Below, piece by piece: positions 50,682 through 59,449 of a stretch of DNA of 64,000 bases. Position numbers and translations under genes: made by a program. The notes beneath the pieces were generated by a model, which did no database searches, had not been told where the DNA came from, and was given only the letters and a program-made list of their open reading frames with translations. The stretch's first letter is position 1. The number at the start of each line of letters is the position of its first letter. This stretch comes from DATMAM01 sp035559995 (lineage in GTDB: Bacteria; Desulfobacterota; Binatia; UBA9968): positions 124,001 to 188,000 of the forward strand of contig DATMAM010000012.1 of the NCBI GenBank assembly GCA_035559995.1. Direction: 5' to 3'.

Positions 50682-52175
50682 ATGCTTGAGGCGTTTGTAG
50701 CGGGGTTTTGGAAAGTGCTGGCCTGGCCGGCTTTCGGCTACCTGCTGATCGGCATCGCCGTCGGTTTTATGGTCGGTTTGCTTCCCGGGTTGGGCGGCCT
50801 TTCGACCCTGGCGTTGATGCTCCCCTTTTCTTACACGATCAAGACCCCGATCGAAGCGTTTTGCTTCCTTCTCGGCATGCTCGCCGTCACGGGCACGACG
50901 GGCGACATCACGTCGATCCTGTTTGGCATCCCGGGCGAGGGCTCGTCGGCGGCCCTGATCCTCGACGGATATCCCATGTCGAAGAACGGCGAGGCCGGCA
51001 GAGCTTTGGGCGCGGCCATCACAAGCTCCGTCGTGGGTTCGATCATTGGCGCCGTGGCGCTCTTGATATCGATTCCTATTATGCGGCCGCTCGTGCTTCT
51101 CTTCGGCTCCCCGGAACTTTTTATCATCGCGCTCATGGGCGTGACCTTTATCGGCACGCTGGCCGGATCGTCTCTGCTCAAGGGCTTGCTGGCCGGAGGG
51201 ATCGGTTTGATGCTGGCGGCGATCGGTGTCGATCCGCAAACCGGCGCTCTCCGCTACACGTTTGGTTCGCTTTATCTCTGGGACCGCCTCGATATCATTC
51301 CCGTCGTCGTGGGACTCTTCGCGATTCCGGAGATTGTCGATCTGGCGGTGAGAGGGACGAGCATCGCCGGGGAAAAGCCAACGAAGCTCACGGGCGTTCT
51401 CGACGGCATTCGCGACACGTTCCGGCATTTTTGGCTCGTGTTTCGCTGCAGCATGATCGGCGTCTACTTCGGCGTCCTGCCGGTCTTGGGCGCCGGCGTC
51501 GCGCAATGGATCTCGTACGGCCACGCGGTACAAGGCTTGAAGGACCGCGCGGGCAAAGGGGCGATCGAAGGAGTTCTGGGGCCCGGCGCAGCCAACAACG
51601 CAACGCGCGGCGGCGATCTCATTCCAACGATCGCGTTCGGGATTCCCGGGAGCGGGGCGATGGCGCTTTTGCTCGGCGCGCTCCTCATCGTCGGATTGAA
51701 TCCGGGACCCGAGATGCTGAAGCAACACCTCGACGTCACATTCTCCATGGTCTGGGTGTTGATCATCGGCAACCTCATCGTCGCCGCGGTTTGTTTTCTG
51801 ATCTTGAACCAGCTTGCGGCGTTGACGTTCGTGCGCGGCTCTCTTCTGATTCCGTTTCTGTTGCTGTTCGTTTTCATCGGTTCCTTCACCGCAAACAACA
51901 GCCTGTACGACCTGGTCGCGACGCTTATTTTCGGCGTCCTGGGCTATTTTATGGTTCTCCTCGGCTGGCCGAGGCCGCCTTTGATCCTCGGCCTCATCCT
52001 GGGAAAGATCGCGGAGAACTATCTCTGGATTTCGACCGCGGCGTACGGCGCCCGCTGGCTATTGTTCCCGAGCGTGATCTTTCTCATCCTTCTCACCATC
52101 GTGATTGTCGGCTATCCGATCCTCAAAGAGAAAAGAGGGCGGGCGCGCTACGAGCGGGCGGCCGACGCGATGTGA
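50682..52175 (+). CDS. tctA: TctA-family large membrane subunit of a tripartite tricarboxylate transporter
   Basis: TctA is the 10-12 helix channel subunit that carries the solute, driven by an ion gradient. The 497-residue protein has the duplicated family motif: GLLPGLGGLSTLALMLPF and TGDITSILFGIPGEGSSAA in the first half, GVLPVLGAGVAQWISYG and GDLIPTIAFGIPGSGAMALL in the second. Further conserved segments are LGPGAANNATRGG and MLKQHLDVTFSMVWVLIIGN. The start ATG 50682 has a GGGGG site upstream. It is the only TctA in the window, so it must serve all six receptors if they are expressed together. A hairpin at 52230 follows. Confidence 0.96.
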   Translation: MLEAFVAGFWKVLAWPAFGYLLIGIAVGFMVGLLPGLGGLSTLALMLPFSYTIKTPIEAFCFLLGMLAVTGTTGDITSILFGIPGEGSSAALILDGYPMSKNGEAGRALGAAITSSVVGSIIGAVALLISIPIMRPLVLLFGSPELFIIALMGVTFIGTLAGSSLLKGLLAGGIGLMLAAIGVDPQTGALRYTFGSLYLWDRLDIIPVVVGLFAIPEIVDLAVRGTSIAGEKPTKLTGVLDGIRDTFRHFWLVFRCSMIGVYFGVLPVLGAGVAQWISYGHAVQGLKDRAGKGAIEGVLGPGAANNATRGGDLIPTIAFGIPGSGAMALLLGALLIVGLNPGPEMLKQHLDVTFSMVWVLIIGNLIVAAVCFLILNQLAALTFVRGSLLIPFLLLFVFIGSFTANNSLYDLVATLIFGVLGYFMVLLGWPRPPLILGLILGKIAENYLWISTAAYGARWLLFPSVIFLILLTIVIVGYPILKEKRGRARYERAADAM

Positions 52176-52229
52176 CGGGTCCGGAACTCATGCCGAGAAC
52201 CCGAAACGACCTCGCGCGAGCCTCTTGAG

Positions 52230-52252
52230 AAGCGCGGCTTTGATCCGCGTTT
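52230..52252. terminator. hairpin between convergent tctA and glgP
   Basis: AAGCGCGG (52230-52237) pairs with CCGCGTTT (52245-52252), including one G-T pair, around a 7 nt loop. It lies between two convergent gene ends, so it may terminate both; no long T-run is present. Confidence 0.4.
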
Positions 52253-52258
52253 GGGCTT

Positions 52259-54400
52259 CTATCTCGCCGGCGCGTGTCGGTCGATCACCGGGACGTACAT
52301 CGATTCCGCGTACTGTTTGACCATGCGGCGGGTGCTAAAGCGCGGCATCGTCGTGCGAATCGCCTCTTTGACCATCTGTATCCAGCGTCGCGGCACCCGA
52401 TCCGCGTCGCGATCATAGAAGGTCGGCACGACCTGCTCTTCCAGCAATCGATAAAGCGCATCCGCGTCGGCGGCGTCGACCTCGCGCGGATCGCCGCTCT
52501 CGCTGCCGCCGTCGATCAGCCAGCCATTCGAGCCGTTGTAGCCCTCGGCCCACCAGCCGTCGCCGGTGCTCAGATGCAGCACGCCGTTGACCGACGCCTT
52601 CATTCCGCTCGTTCCGCTTGCTTCGAAGGGTTTGCGCGGCGTGTTCAGCCAAACGTCGCAGCCCTGCACCAGGAAATGAGCGACATGAAGATCGTAGTCT
52701 TCGACAAAGGCGATTCGACCGCCAAACGCCGGGTCAATGGCGCGGTGGTAAATGTGCTGGAGGTGGTGCTTTCCCGGATGGTCCGCCGGATGGGCTTTGC
52801 CCGCGAACACGATCTGGACCGGGCGGCGAAAAGCGAGCAGTATTCGACCCAGCCTCTCGGGATCGTGGAATATCAGTTCCGGGCGCTTGTAATCGGTAAA
52901 GCGGCGGGCAAATCCGATCGTGAGAGCCGACGGGTCCAGGAGCGTGCCGGCGGCGACGACTCGGGCGGCGGTCACCTGCTTTTGCGTCCACAGCGTGCGG
53001 GCGCGCTCGCGAATGAAGGCGATGAGATAGCTCCGTAGCGCCTCGCGGACAAGCCACAATTCCTCGTCCGGTATGCCCCAAACAGCATCCCAAAAAGCCG
53101 CGTCGTCCTGCCGCTCGCGCCAGTCCTTGCCCAGGTGGCGCTCGAAGAGCCGCGCCATATCCGGCGCGATCCAGGTCGGGACATGGATGCCGTTGGTGAC
53201 GGTTCTCAACGGCGATTCGCGCGGCGGGCCGCCGGTCCACAGCGGCGCCCACATTTGCCGTGTAACCCGGCAATGGGCTTCGCTGACGGCGTTGACGAGG
53301 CTTGCGCTGCGCATGGCCAGGGCCGTCATGTTGAACATGGGGCCGTAACCGCCGTCGTATCGGCCCAGGTTAAGGAGCTCGTCGCGGAAGCGCGCCGCGC
53401 TCTCTCCCTGCGACAAAAGACACGCCTCCACCAGATCTAACGGGAAGGCGTCGTGGCCTGCGGGGACGGGAGTATGCGTGGTAAACACGGTCGAGGCTCT
53501 TACCGCTTCGAGCGCCGATGGAAAATCTTCCCCGTGATCCAGGAGCTCCTGGATTCTGGCGACGGCGACAAAGCCCGTATGTCCTTCGTTCAAGTGCCAA
53601 ACGGCGGGTTGGTACCCCAGGGTCCGCAGCAGCCGAACGCCTCCGACGCCTAAAATGATCTCCTGTTGCAGCCGCGTCAGACGGTCGCCGCCATAGAGCC
53701 GCGCGGAAAGCTCGCGGTCCGCCGGCGCATTCTCCTCGACGGAGGTGTCGAGGAGATAAATTTTGACTCGGCCCAGCCGAACACACCACGCGGATGCGCG
53801 CACGATGCGGTTGCCCAGAGGGATCGAGAGCACGCACGGCTCGTTGTCCTTGACGGTGACTCGCTCGACGGGGGCATGCTCCCAATGGAGATGCTCGTAG
53901 AGCTCCTCCTGCCAACCTTCGGAGGACATGCTTTGATGAAAGTAACCTTGAGGATACATAAAGCCGACGCCGATGAGCGGGAGGCCGAGATCGCTCGCCT
54001 CTTTGCAGTGATCGGCGGCGAGAACGCCGAGGCCTCCCGCATAGATCGGCAGCGACTGATGCGCGGCAAATTCGGCGGAGAAATAGGCGATCGGGCGGTT
54101 CGGAAGATGAGGATAGTTTTGCTGCCACCATAACTGCTTTGAGGTGAGCGCGCGCCCCAAGCCCTCGATCGCGGCGTCATAAAGCGCGCAGAAAACCGGG
54201 TCTTCGGCCGCCTGTTTGAGCCGCTGCGGCGAAACGGCATGAAGCATGCGCGCGGGGTTGTGCGAGGTGACGCGCCAGAGCGGGTAGTCGAGCCGGCGAA
54301 AAACCTCGCGCGCCTCCGGGTGCCAGGTCCACCAGAGATTGGAAGCGAGTTGCCGGAGGCCGCCAATCCTCTGCGGCAGCCGATAGGGCGTAAATTCCAT
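52259..54400 (-). CDS. glgP: alpha-glucan (glycogen/maltodextrin) phosphorylase
   Basis: This enzyme splits alpha-1,4-glucans with phosphate to give glucose-1-phosphate. The 713-residue protein belongs to the short archaeal/bacterial phosphorylase branch. Its N-terminus has ASNLWWTWHPEAREVFRRLD, followed by IAYFSAEFAAHQSLPIYAGGLGVLAADH, and VWHLNEGHTGF in the substrate region. TNGIHVPTWIAP and RRFTDYKRPEL mark the C-terminal domain. EASGTSGMKASVNGVL holds the Lys that binds pyridoxal phosphate. I place the start at ATG 54400 (MEFTPYRLPQR); the frame is open much further upstream, but that part is antisense to the next gene. No other glycogen gene is nearby. Confidence 0.93.
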   Translation of the reverse strand: MEFTPYRLPQRIGGLRQLASNLWWTWHPEAREVFRRLDYPLWRVTSHNPARMLHAVSPQRLKQAAEDPVFCALYDAAIEGLGRALTSKQLWWQQNYPHLPNRPIAYFSAEFAAHQSLPIYAGGLGVLAADHCKEASDLGLPLIGVGFMYPQGYFHQSMSSEGWQEELYEHLHWEHAPVERVTVKDNEPCVLSIPLGNRIVRASAWCVRLGRVKIYLLDTSVEENAPADRELSARLYGGDRLTRLQQEIILGVGGVRLLRTLGYQPAVWHLNEGHTGFVAVARIQELLDHGEDFPSALEAVRASTVFTTHTPVPAGHDAFPLDLVEACLLSQGESAARFRDELLNLGRYDGGYGPMFNMTALAMRSASLVNAVSEAHCRVTRQMWAPLWTGGPPRESPLRTVTNGIHVPTWIAPDMARLFERHLGKDWRERQDDAAFWDAVWGIPDEELWLVREALRSYLIAFIRERARTLWTQKQVTAARVVAAGTLLDPSALTIGFARRFTDYKRPELIFHDPERLGRILLAFRRPVQIVFAGKAHPADHPGKHHLQHIYHRAIDPAFGGRIAFVEDYDLHVAHFLVQGCDVWLNTPRKPFEASGTSGMKASVNGVLHLSTGDGWWAEGYNGSNGWLIDGGSESGDPREVDAADADALYRLLEEQVVPTFYDRDADRVPRRWIQMVKEAIRTTMPRFSTRRMVKQYAESMYVPVIDRHAPAR

Positions 54401-54673
54401 CGGCTCTATTTTATGCGTAAATTGACCGAGGACAAACTTTCCCGGCGCTGTTTTTCCGCGAGCGCGGCAAAGCGCAAAAAGAACGCGCGGGTAGGGCAGC
54501 TCTCGGGGCATGCGCCGCTCGAGCTTTCCCGGGTCATTCAACGATGTCAAAGCCAGGCGAACGAGGGGCGCCACCCGGCTCACCAAAAAGAGCACCCGTT
54601 TGTCCCCGTGCTCTGACAGTGTTATGGATGATGCCAATCCGGGCATGCCGCAGGGCGCTGGAGGCTTTTTCGC

Positions 54674-55906
54674 ATGGCTGACTATTTTGCCCACAATATA
54701 GAGCTTCTCGGCTATCACGATCTCGCCGGCCGGCCGGCGTTCAAGCTCGCCATGCAAGAGGTCGCCGGCCGCTGGTATCTGTACACGGGTCATCTTTGGC
54801 ACCGCGGCTGGACGATTCTCGATGTGACCGATCCGACCGCGCCGGAGCACGCCGGGTTCATTGCGGGGCCGGAAAACACTTGGACCATTCAGGTTCAGGT
54901 GGCGGACGGGAAAATGATCACGGCGCTCGAGCGCATCGCGCCGGGCTGGGGCGGAGCGGAGGAAAAGCCCTTTTCGGAGGGGTTCTTGATTTGGGACATC
55001 GCCGATCCGATCAGGCCGAAGCGGCTGGGGCACTACCGGACTCACAGCACCGGCACGCATCGGAACTTTTACGACGGCGGCGCGTTTGTTCATGCGGCGG
55101 CGGGAGCGCCGGGATTCGAGAGAAAGATCTACCAAATCGTCGATATCTCCGATCCGGCCGATCCCAGGGAGGTGTCGCGCTTCTGGCTGCCGGAGCAAGA
55201 GGAAGGAGCGGCGAAAAGCGACCTCAGGCTCTCGTGCCACGGGCCGGCGCACGTTGAGGGAGACCGCGCCTATTTGCCCTACGGCGAGGGCGGGGCGATC
55301 ATCGTGGATATCTCAGAGAGAACAAAACCGCGCATGGTGAGCCAGCTCGTCTTTACGGGGCTCTGCAGCCGCCAGGGAATCCACACGTTCTTGCCCCTCC
55401 CGCGGCGCAAGCTCGCGCTCGTCAACGACGAGGCGATCGCCGAAAACGGCGACGAGAACCTAAACCTCGCCGGAATCGTCGACATTGGCGACGAGACGCG
55501 GCCGCGTCTGATTGCGCTCTTTCCGCAGCCGGTGCCGCCGCCCGAGTCGGGTTTGAAAAACTTCTTCGAAAAGGGCGGGCGCTTTGGCCCGCACAATCAC
55601 CACCATTCGAATCACCAATCGTGTCTGGAGGATCGCGACGATATCGCGTATCTGACTTACTTTAACGCGGGCCTCAGGGTTTACGACATCCGCGATCCGC
55701 GCACGCCGAAGGAAATCGCCTACTTTATTCCGCCCGATCCCAAACAGAGGATCGGCACCAAGCCGAGCCGGCTCGTCGTGCAGGTTGAAGACGTGATCGT
55801 CGACCGGCGCGGCTGCATCTACATCAGCGAAAAAAATCAGGGACTCTATATCCTGCGCTTGCAGAGAGTGTGGCCTTATCGGCAGGATGCGGCCTCTAGC
55901 CATTGA
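54674..55906 (+). CDS. LVIVD-repeat beta-propeller protein
   Basis: This 410-residue protein has several LVIVD-type repeats, which form a beta-propeller. Repeat cores are GWTILDVTDPTAPEHAGF, LIWDIADPIRPKRLGHY, YQIVDISDPADPREVSRF, AIIVDISERTKPRMVSQL and LRVYDIRDPRTPKEIAYF. A His-rich loop, FGPHNHHHSNHQ, could bind metal. There is no signal peptide, which is unusual because many LVIVD proteins are secreted. The start is ATG 54674, with GGAGG 9 nt upstream. The function is unknown. It is followed by an SBP and an amidohydrolase gene on the same strand. Confidence 0.85.
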   Translation: MADYFAHNIELLGYHDLAGRPAFKLAMQEVAGRWYLYTGHLWHRGWTILDVTDPTAPEHAGFIAGPENTWTIQVQVADGKMITALERIAPGWGGAEEKPFSEGFLIWDIADPIRPKRLGHYRTHSTGTHRNFYDGGAFVHAAAGAPGFERKIYQIVDISDPADPREVSRFWLPEQEEGAAKSDLRLSCHGPAHVEGDRAYLPYGEGGAIIVDISERTKPRMVSQLVFTGLCSRQGIHTFLPLPRRKLALVNDEAIAENGDENLNLAGIVDIGDETRPRLIALFPQPVPPPESGLKNFFEKGGRFGPHNHHHSNHQSCLEDRDDIAYLTYFNAGLRVYDIRDPRTPKEIAYFIPPDPKQRIGTKPSRLVVQVEDVIVDRRGCIYISEKNQGLYILRLQRVWPYRQDAASSH

Positions 55907-55944
55907 GAGGTCGAAACGACCGCGATGACTGAAAGGCGAATAAG

Positions 55945-57087
55945 ATGAGAGCCAAGGCGATAATTCGATTGTCGGCGCTGGTGTTTTTCTTCACCGCTCT
56001 TTCGCTCGGCGAAAGCGCCGCGGGTCAGGCGGGCGATTGGAGGCAGGAATGGGAAAAAAGCTTGGCCGCGGCGCGAAAGGAAGGCCAGCTCGTCATCTAC
56101 GGGAGCGCCGACTACGAAAAGCTCTTCGGCGAGTTCGGCAAAAAATATCCCGCGATCAAGGTGAGCGGATTTTTCGGGCGCGGCGCGGACGTGGCCAAGC
56201 GGGTCATAGCCGAGCGGCGGGCGGACAAGTATCTCGCCGACCTATACCTCGACGGGATGACGACAGGCTACAACGTGCTCTATAAGGGGAAAGCCGTCGA
56301 CCCGATCGCGCCGGTTTTGCTTTTGCCGGAGGTCGTCGATTCTTCCAAATGGTGGCAGGGGAAGCATCAGTACGTCGATCCGGAGCAGAAGTATCTTTTT
56401 ATCTTTAACGGCGAGATCCGCATCGTCGTCGCGTACAACAGAAATCTCCTCAACCCCGAGGAGGTGCGCTCGTACTGGGACCTCCTGAATCCGAAATGGA
56501 AAGGCAAGATCGTCGCGCTCGATCCGATGAGCGGCGGGTCGGGCGATGCGCTGCGGTTCTTCTACCACAGTCCTTCGCTCGGTCGTGAATTTATCAGAAG
56601 ACTTCTGACGGAAATGGATGTCGTGATCAGCGGCGACTCGCGGCAGATGGGCGATTGGATCGCCTCGGGGAAGTACGCCGTGAGCATCTTTGGTCCGGTA
56701 AGCCGCATGGATCTGGACCTGGCGAAAGAACAGGGCCTTCCGGTCGACTGGTTCAGGCCGGATCAGTTGAAGGAAGGCGCCTATATCACCGCCGGCTCGG
56801 GCGGCGTTGCGCTCATGAACCGCGCGCCCCATCCAAACGCCGCCAAAATCGCCATCAACTGGCTGCTTTCGCGCGAGGGGCAGATCCTGTATCAAAAAAT
56901 CTTTCGCTCCGGCGAGGACGGGCCCGATTCGATGCGAATCGATATTCCCAAAGATATGGTGCCGAAGCGCAACTTGAGACCTCCAGGCGACGAAAGCAAG
57001 TATCCGCTCATGGACCGCGCGGAGCTCATGGACATGGAACCGGTGCGAAAATTTGTCAGGGACGTGCTGGCGCAGCGAGGGCGTTGA
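55945..57087 (+). CDS. extracellular solute-binding protein, ferric/FbpA-like
   Basis: This is a 380-residue periplasmic binding protein of the same broad type as the one at 40768, but not a close copy. A signal peptide ends near ESAAGQA; KSLAAARKEGQLVIYGSA and FGEFGKKYPAIKVSGFFGRG start the first lobe. LNPKWKGKIVALDPMSG and APHPNAAKIAINWLLSREGQ are typical family segments. ATG 55945 is used; no strong ribosome binding site is visible. No ABC permease or ATPase is next to it, so it is an orphan receptor, followed 38 bp later by an amidohydrolase gene. Confidence 0.86.
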   Translation: MRAKAIIRLSALVFFFTALSLGESAAGQAGDWRQEWEKSLAAARKEGQLVIYGSADYEKLFGEFGKKYPAIKVSGFFGRGADVAKRVIAERRADKYLADLYLDGMTTGYNVLYKGKAVDPIAPVLLLPEVVDSSKWWQGKHQYVDPEQKYLFIFNGEIRIVVAYNRNLLNPEEVRSYWDLLNPKWKGKIVALDPMSGGSGDALRFFYHSPSLGREFIRRLLTEMDVVISGDSRQMGDWIASGKYAVSIFGPVSRMDLDLAKEQGLPVDWFRPDQLKEGAYITAGSGGVALMNRAPHPNAAKIAINWLLSREGQILYQKIFRSGEDGPDSMRIDIPKDMVPKRNLRPPGDESKYPLMDRAELMDMEPVRKFVRDVLAQRGR

Positions 57088-57125
57088 GGCCTTGGCGTTC
57101 GCACGTCCGCGGAGGTTCTCGGATC

Positions 57126-58130
57126 ATGGCGGAAGAACTGATCATCGACGTGCATCATCACTACATGCCGGCGCCCCTGTTTGATCGGCTGGCGGCTCAG
57201 GCGGGAGGGCCGCGTATCGTCACGAACGAGATCAGCCTGACGCTCAGCCCCTCCCGCAAAGATCTCGACCGGCATCTGAGAATCATGGACGAGGCCGGCG
57301 TCCGAAAGGCGGTCCTTACGGACCAGGTCCAGGTGTTGGGCGTGGAGGTCGCGCGCGCGCTCAACGACGGCATCGCTCAGGCCGAGCGCCGCCACCCCGA
57401 CCGTTTCCTGGGCGCGATCCACCTCCCGGTCCACGAGCCCGAGGCGGCAAAGCGCGAGCTGGCGCGCGGAATCGAGGAGCTCGGGTTGCGTGCCGTGGCG
57501 CTTCTTGCATGCCACCTCGACGTGCAGCTTGACGATCCCAGAATGGACGCGCTCTACGAGCGCATCCAGAGAGAGCGCTTGCCGATCGTGATCCATCCGC
57601 AGTCGCGGCCCGCGGGCTCGGGGACGCTTTACAATCTCGATCGCTGCGTTTTTCGGCCGTTTGAGACCACGCAGGCGATCGTGCGCGTCATGTGCAGCGT
57701 GCTGCCGAGGTACCCGGAGCTCCGCTTTGTCATGCCGCACTTCGGCGGCGGGCTTTCGTCGCTCAAGGGGCGCATGATGGCCTTTTTCGAGCCCGCGGAC
57801 GCCGAAGTCCCGCCGGAGCTCAAGGGCTACTTAAAAACTCAGTCGGAGCAAAGGCGCCTGGGATTAACGGAGCGCTACGAGAGGCTGTTCCGCGCGCTTT
57901 ACTTTGACACCGCCGGAACCGGGGCGTGGCGGCCCGCTTTCGACGCCGCGTTCAACGCGGCGTCGGCCGATCGCATCATGTTCGGCACGGATTTTCCCCT
58001 CGAATGCAAGAGCGCGGCGAACATTCTGGAATCGCTGGCGGTGCTGCGGGAGGCGGCGCGCTCGGCGGAAGAGCGCGCCGCGATCCTGGGCAAGACGGCG
58101 GCGACGCTCTTCAACATTCAAGTCGCGTGA
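57126..58130 (+). CDS. amidohydrolase-2 family (ACMSD-like) decarboxylase/hydrolase
   Basis: This is the third PF04909-type protein of the window (334 residues) and the one closest to aminocarboxymuconate-semialdehyde decarboxylase. The N-terminal metal motif is the full His-x-His form, IDVHHHYMPAP. LPIVIHPQSRP supplies the third His, FVMPHFGGGLSSLKGRM the fourth, and MFGTDFPLECK the metal-binding Asp. The start ATG 57126 has GGAGG 10 nt upstream. It follows an orphan SBP gene and is convergent with a CaiB/BaiF gene 3 bp away. A role in breakdown of an aromatic-derived acid is likely; the substrate is unknown. Confidence 0.88.
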   Translation: MAEELIIDVHHHYMPAPLFDRLAAQAGGPRIVTNEISLTLSPSRKDLDRHLRIMDEAGVRKAVLTDQVQVLGVEVARALNDGIAQAERRHPDRFLGAIHLPVHEPEAAKRELARGIEELGLRAVALLACHLDVQLDDPRMDALYERIQRERLPIVIHPQSRPAGSGTLYNLDRCVFRPFETTQAIVRVMCSVLPRYPELRFVMPHFGGGLSSLKGRMMAFFEPADAEVPPELKGYLKTQSEQRRLGLTERYERLFRALYFDTAGTGAWRPAFDAAFNAASADRIMFGTDFPLECKSAANILESLAVLREAARSAEERAAILGKTAATLFNIQVA

Positions 58131-58133
58131 GAT

Positions 58134-59330
58134 TCAGATCGCTTCGTCCCGCCGCAAACGCTCGATCGCGGCGCGGTCATAGCCGAGCTCCACGAGAATC
58201 GGCTCGGTGTCTTCGCCGAGCTCCGGGATGCGCTCGTAGCGCGCGGCGCTGCGCGACATCCGGAGCGGGTTTCCGACCACAGGCACTTTTCCCACCGGCG
58301 AATCCACTTCGCGAATAAACCGGCGCGCCAGAATCTGCGGGTGCGCGAGCACCCGGCCGATGCCGCGGATCTCGCCGTGCGGCAGCTCCGCTCGTTTCAG
58401 GCGCTCGAGCCATTCGCGGTGGTCGCGCTCGAGGAAGATCCGCTCGATGATCTCTTCGAGCGCGGCGCGGTTTTGCCGGCGCCCTTCGACCGTCGCGAAG
58501 CGCTCGTCTTCGAGCAGCTCCGGCCTTTCGATCACGCGGCGGCAAAATATCTCCCAGTCCTGGGCGGTCGCCACCGCGAGGTTCACGTATTCGCCGTCGC
58601 GCGCGAGATAGGGGCCGTAGGGCGTGACGTACTGGTGGCGCATTCCGGTGCGCGGCGTTTCTTCGCCGCGATGCCAGTAATGGTGCGGGCCGTAGCCGAG
58701 CCAGGAGACGATCGACTCGAGCATGGAAATATCGACTCGCTGGCCCAGGCCCGAGCGCTCGCGCTCAAAGAGCGCGAGCACGATCCCGAGCGCCGCGTAC
58801 ATGCCCGCGGCGATATCGACGATCGGGATGCCGGCCTTTGCCGGCCTGTCGGGGTAACCTGTGGTGGCGATGATGCCGCCCTCGCCTTGGACGAGAAGGT
58901 CGTAGGCCTTGACGTCGCGATACGGCCCGTCCTGGCCGTAACCGGAGATCGAGCAGTAAATGAGCCGCGGATTGAGCGCGCTCAGCTTTTCGTATCCCAT
59001 CCCGAGGCGCTCGGCGACGCCCGGAGCGTAGTTCTCAAAGAAAACGTCGGATTTTTCTGCAAGACGGTAGAGAATCTCGCGCGCGGCTTCTTTTTTGACG
59101 TCCAATGTGAGGCTTCGTTTGTTGCGGTTGAGCCAGACATAGCCCGAAGAGAGCCCGCGCACGGCCGTATCCCAGTGGCGGATGAGATCGCCGACTCGCG
59201 GCCGCTCGATTTTGATAACCTCGGCTCCCATGTCGGCCAAGATCTCGGTGCCGAAAGGGCCCGACAGGACCTGCTCGAAAGCGATCACGCGAATGCCGTT
59301 GAGGGGACGGGAGCCGCTATCGTCTTTCAT
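58134..59330 (-). CDS. CaiB/BaiF-family (type III) CoA-transferase
   Basis: Type III CoA-transferases move CoA between carboxylic acids, for example in carnitine, bile-acid, oxalate and aromatic-acid metabolism. The 398-residue protein has the N-terminal signature PLNGIRVIAFEQVLSGPFGT, ADMGAEVIKIERPRVGD and YVWLNRNKRSLTLD. The catalytic Asp lies in KAYDLLVQGEGG. The C-terminal half has FATVEGRRQNRAALEEII and ELGEDTEPILVELGYD. The start is ATG 59330. It is a single convergent/divergent gene; its CoA donor and acid are unknown. Confidence 0.92.
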   Translation of the reverse strand: MKDDSGSRPLNGIRVIAFEQVLSGPFGTEILADMGAEVIKIERPRVGDLIRHWDTAVRGLSSGYVWLNRNKRSLTLDVKKEAAREILYRLAEKSDVFFENYAPGVAERLGMGYEKLSALNPRLIYCSISGYGQDGPYRDVKAYDLLVQGEGGIIATTGYPDRPAKAGIPIVDIAAGMYAALGIVLALFERERSGLGQRVDISMLESIVSWLGYGPHHYWHRGEETPRTGMRHQYVTPYGPYLARDGEYVNLAVATAQDWEIFCRRVIERPELLEDERFATVEGRRQNRAALEEIIERIFLERDHREWLERLKRAELPHGEIRGIGRVLAHPQILARRFIREVDSPVGKVPVVGNPLRMSRSAARYERIPELGEDTEPILVELGYDRAAIERLRRDEAI

Positions 59331-59449
59331 GATTTGTCTCCTGGATGGCGCCGGTTGCCAGAGGGTTTTAAAAGCGCAAAAGGGCGGCGAATCATCAAGT
59401 CCTTAGCACAACTGGCCGATAAAGTCCTACCTGTGGTAAGCTCCATAGC

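Noticed and set aside
54401..55252. Upstream extension of the phosphorylase frame by about 280 codons
   Set aside because: The extension covers the intergenic region and runs antisense to the LVIVD gene, and it has no phosphorylase similarity. The family N-terminus begins at 54400.
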